Positions 5,477 through 8,197 of a DNA stretch of 8,197 bases are shown here, one piece after another. The notes under the pieces are model-generated. The model searched no databases, was not told where the DNA came from, and was given only the letters and a program-made list of their open reading frames with translations. This DNA comes from Anaerolineaceae bacterium (GTDB lineage: Bacteria > Chloroflexota > Anaerolineae > Anaerolineales > Anaerolineaceae): assembly GCA_003448875.1 (NCBI GenBank), contig DLXG01000210.1, positions 1 through 8,197 of the forward strand. The letters run 5' to 3'. A program made the position numbers and the translations under genes. Position 1 is the stretch's first letter; each line of letters opens with the position of its first letter.

Positions 5477-5490
5477 CAGAGAGGCTTTTT
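5467..5490 (+). terminator. Intrinsic terminator controlled by the SAM riboswitch
   Basis: GCCTCTC (5467-5473) and GAGAGGC (5479-5485) form a perfect seven-pair stem with a GTCCA loop, followed at once by five T residues and then ATAT. It lies between the aptamer and the metH ribosome-binding site and competes with the antiterminator helix, so high SAM should end transcription here. Confidence 0.92.
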
Positions 5491-5498
5491 ATATCCTT

Positions 5499-5504
5499 GG
5501 AGGT
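5499..5504 (+). promoter_or_regulatory. metH ribosome-binding site
   Basis: GGAGGT lies six bases before the ATG at 5511, just after the riboswitch terminator. It is strong and outside the terminator stem, which fits control at transcription termination rather than at translation. Confidence 0.8.
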
Positions 5505-5510
5505 AACTTC

Positions 5511-8197
5511 ATGCAACGAACCTACACCAATCGCCGTTATCTGGATGCCCTCGAAAAACGTGTGCTGGTCTTTGATGGAGCGATGGGCACCAGTTTGCAA
5601 AAGATGAACCTGACCGCCGAACATTTTGGCGGGGAGAAAACGCTGGGCTGCAACGATTATCTGGTCATTACCTACCCGCAAGCGGTAGAGCGGGTTCATC
5701 GCTCGTTTTTAGAGGTGGGGGTAGATGTCATCGAGACCAATACCTTTCGCTCCAATCGGATTACCTTAACCGAGTACGGGCTTCAAGAGCGGGTTTTGGA
5801 AATTAACCGCGCTGCCGCAGCGCTGGCACGCCGGTTGGCGGATGAGTATAGTACAGCAGAACAACCGCGCTTTGTAGCCGGTTCAATTGGCCCTTCCGGG
5901 AAACTGCCTTCGATGGATGACCCCGAACTCTCGGATGTGACTTTTGAAGATTTAGCCGAAGTGTTTCGGGAGCAGGCGCGCGGGTTAATTGAAGGCGGGG
6001 TGGATTTGCTGCTGATTGAAACCTCGCAGGATATTTTGGAAGTCAAGGCTGCCATTGAAGGCATATGGCGGGCTTTTGCGGATACCGGTATTTACCTGCC
6101 CATTCAGGCGCAAGTTACCCTCGACACCTCCGGGCGGATGTTGTTGGGAACAGACATCTCGGCGGTGGAGACGATATTGGAAGGGCTGCCCGTGGATGTG
6201 ATCGGCATGAACTGCTCGACCGGCCCGGAACACATGCGTGAACCGATCCAGTTCTTGGGAGAAATCAGCCCTCTGCCGGTTTCCTGCATTCCCAACGCCG
6301 GCCTGCCCTTAAATGTGGATGGACAGGCGGTCTATCCCCTTGAGCCCCAGCCGTTTGCCGAAGCGCTGGCGGAATTTGTTGAAAAGTACCGCGTCAATGT
6401 GGTGGGCGGTTGCTGCGGCACCACACCGGAGCATTTGCGCCTGCTGGTTGAAAAAGTTGGCCACAAACCACGACTGCCGCGCCCGCAGCTGCACATTCCG
6501 CGGCTTGCTTCTGCCATGCAGGCTCAACCGATGTTCCAGGAGCCGCGGCCATTTTTGATTGGCGAACGGTTGAACACACAGGGTTCGCGCAAGTTCAAAA
6601 AATTGATTCTGGAAGAACGGTACGATGATATTTTAGAGATTGCGTATGAACAGGTTGAGTCGGGTGCGCATGGTCTGGATGTGTGTGTAGCCCTGACCGA
6701 ACGTTCCGATGAAGCCGAAACAATGCGTAAAGTGATCAAGAAACTGGCGCCGGCGGTGCGTGTGCCGCTGGTGATTGACACGACCGAGCCGGACGTGCTG
6801 GAAGCCGCCTTACAAACCGCGCCGGGGCGGTGTTTGATCAATTCCACCCACCTGGAAGGCGGGCGTGAAAAAGCCGACCGGGTTTTTGCGCTGGCGCGCA
6901 AGTATAACGCGGCGGTGATCGCCCTCACGATTGACGAACAGGGTATGGCCAAAACCGCCGAAAGGAAACTGGAAGTGGCCCGGCGGATTTATCGGATTGC
7001 TGTGGAGGAACACGGTTTGCGGCCGGGTGATCTGGTGTTTGATGCCTTGACTTTTACGCTGGCTACCGGCGACCCGGAATTTGCCGGTTCGGCCATTGAG
7101 ACCATCGAAGGTATCCGGCGAATCAAAGCCGAATTGCCGGGGGTGTTGACCTCGCTGGGGGTGAGCAATGTATCGTTTGGATTGGGCGCTCGTGCCCGCG
7201 CTGTGCTGAACAGTGTCATGCTCTATCACTGTGTGCAGGCTGGTCTGGATATGGCAATTGTCAACCCGGCTCATATCACACCTTACGCTGAAATTGGCGA
7301 GGAAGAACGAACGCTGGCGGAGGATTTGATCTTCAACCGCCGCGCGGATGCCCTGCAACGGTTCATCACCCACATTGAGCAGAGCGGGGGTGAAAGTGAG
7401 GGAAAAGTCTCACAGGCTCAGGCGGCGTTGCAGGCCATGACAGCCGAGCAGCGGCTGCATTGGCGTATCTTGCATCGCCAGAAAGAAGGCGTGGAAGCGG
7501 ATATTGACGAAATTATTCAGCGCGGGATGCCCTCCAATCGCCATGAAACGGCCGTGTATATCCTGAATGAGGTATTGCTGCCTGCCATGAAAGAAGTCGG
7601 CGATAAATTCGGCAGCGGTGAGTTGATTCTGCCGTTTGTGCTGCAATCGGCTGAGGTGATGAAGAAATCGGTGGCTTACCTTGAAAACTTTTTGGAAAAG
7701 AAAGAGGGGGTCAGCAAAGGCTTGATGGTACTTGCTACCGTCTATGGGGATGTGCATGACATCGGCAAGAATCTGGTCAAGACGATTCTGGTCAATAATG
7801 GCTATGAAGTAATTGATCTGGGCAAGCAGGTGCCGGCAGAGACGATTATCTCCAAGGCGGTAGAGGTTAACGCTACCGCAATTGGATTGAGCGCGTTACT
7901 GGTCAGTACCAGTAAACAAATGCCGCTGATTGTGAACGAACTACACCGGCGCGGTTTGAACTTTCCGGTGCTGATTGGCGGGGCAGCCATCAACCGCCGT
8001 TTTGGCCGTCGCATCTTAATGACCGAAAGCGGTGAGTTTTACCGCGCGGGCGTGTTTTATTGCAAGGATGCTTTTGAAGGGCTGGCGACCATGGACGCGC
8101 TGGTGCAGCCCGAAGAACGCCAGAAATTACTGGAAACCATCCGCCACGAAGCGGAAATTGAATTAGGGCGGCAGAGTCAACCCGAGCAAGAAAAAGG
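5511..8197 (+). CDS. metH: Cobalamin-dependent methionine synthase, 3' end beyond the window
   Basis: It transfers a methyl group from methyltetrahydrofolate to homocysteine through methylcobalamin. The visible 895 residues hold four modules in MetH order. The homocysteine-binding barrel (about 1-320) has FDGAMGTSL near the start and zinc ligands Cys235 (NCSTGPEH), Cys301 and Cys302 (GGCCGT). The pterin-binding barrel (about 345-620) starts with IGERLNTQGSRKF and includes Asn444 (NSTHLEGG). The B12 cap helices span about 645-725. The B12-binding domain (about 735-870) has the full DxHxxG-x41-SxL-x26-GG signature, with His749 as the cobalt ligand, Ser794, and Gly823-Gly824. The open frame continues past the end, where a C-terminal SAM-dependent reactivation domain would be expected in a full-length (about 1,200-residue) protein. 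The start is set by GGAGGT six bases upstream, and the gene is controlled by the preceding SAM riboswitch. Confidence 0.96.
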   Translation, partial: MQRTYTNRRYLDALEKRVLVFDGAMGTSLQKMNLTAEHFGGEKTLGCNDYLVITYPQAVERVHRSFLEVGVDVIETNTFRSNRITLTEYGLQERVLEINRAAAALARRLADEYSTAEQPRFVAGSIGPSGKLPSMDDPELSDVTFEDLAEVFREQARGLIEGGVDLLLIETSQDILEVKAAIEGIWRAFADTGIYLPIQAQVTLDTSGRMLLGTDISAVETILEGLPVDVIGMNCSTGPEHMREPIQFLGEISPLPVSCIPNAGLPLNVDGQAVYPLEPQPFAEALAEFVEKYRVNVVGGCCGTTPEHLRLLVEKVGHKPRLPRPQLHIPRLASAMQAQPMFQEPRPFLIGERLNTQGSRKFKKLILEERYDDILEIAYEQVESGAHGLDVCVALTERSDEAETMRKVIKKLAPAVRVPLVIDTTEPDVLEAALQTAPGRCLINSTHLEGGREKADRVFALARKYNAAVIALTIDEQGMAKTAERKLEVARRIYRIAVEEHGLRPGDLVFDALTFTLATGDPEFAGSAIETIEGIRRIKAELPGVLTSLGVSNVSFGLGARARAVLNSVMLYHCVQAGLDMAIVNPAHITPYAEIGEEERTLAEDLIFNRRADALQRFITHIEQSGGESEGKVSQAQAALQAMTAEQRLHWRILHRQKEGVEADIDEIIQRGMPSNRHETAVYILNEVLLPAMKEVGDKFGSGELILPFVLQSAEVMKKSVAYLENFLEKKEGVSKGLMVLATVYGDVHDIGKNLVKTILVNNGYEVIDLGKQVPAETIISKAVEVNATAIGLSALLVSTSKQMPLIVNELHRRGLNFPVLIGGAAINRRFGRRILMTESGEFYRAGVFYCKDAFEGLATMDALVQPEERQKLLETIRHEAEIELGRQSQPEQEK

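Noticed and set aside
5184..5699. 171-residue minus-strand open frame across the riboswitch and the metH start
   Set aside because: It is antisense to a clear S-box RNA and to conserved metH codons, and its translation shows no recognisable domain.
6810..7373. 187-residue minus-strand open frame within metH
   Set aside because: It lies opposite the conserved pterin-binding domain and has no coding signature of its own.
1..8197. Mobile element, CRISPR array, tRNA or rRNA, or an in-frame UGA selenocysteine gene
   Set aside because: None was found: no terminal inverted repeats, spaced direct repeats or tRNA cloverleaf were seen, and the called genes end at ordinary stops.

Overview
The window is ordinary-looking bacterial chromosome. 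Its gene content, moderate GC and codon use would fit the Chloroflexota, perhaps an Anaerolineae-type bacterium. That assignment rests on general resemblance of the proteins and was not tested. No mobile element, CRISPR array, rRNA or tRNA gene is visible.

Two transcription units diverge from an intergenic region at about 5165-5510. Leftward, on the minus strand, six tightly packed genes run in this order: a small four-helix membrane protein of unknown function (5164-4760), selenocysteine synthase selA (4767-3364), an M24 Xaa-Pro-type metallopeptidase (3380-2145), tsaD for the t6A tRNA modification (2124-1078), an ECF sigma factor (1038-418) and a soluble zinc-binding anti-sigma factor (421-161). 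Neighbours overlap by 8, 17 and 4 nt, or are separated by 20 and 39 nt, which suggests one operon with translational coupling. The start codons of three genes are revised here from the longest open frame. In each case a proper ribosome-binding site or a coupled overlap supports the shorter form.

Rightward, on the plus strand, a SAM-I (S-box) riboswitch with a complete terminator/antiterminator expression platform precedes metH, cobalamin-dependent methionine synthase. The window ends inside metH, after its B12-binding domain, so whether it carries the C-terminal SAM-dependent reactivation domain cannot be seen.

The most interesting unexplained signal is a two-box motif (G[C/T]AACTTT, 15-16 nt, TCTAAA). 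It occurs once just upstream of the ECF sigma gene and again just after the anti-sigma gene, pointing off the left edge of the window. It resembles an ECF-type promoter and would make the sigma/anti-sigma pair autoregulated, with a target gene next door. The anti-sigma factor keeps the four-ligand Cys/His zinc spacing of the thiol-redox sensor RsrA, so the signal may be redox stress.
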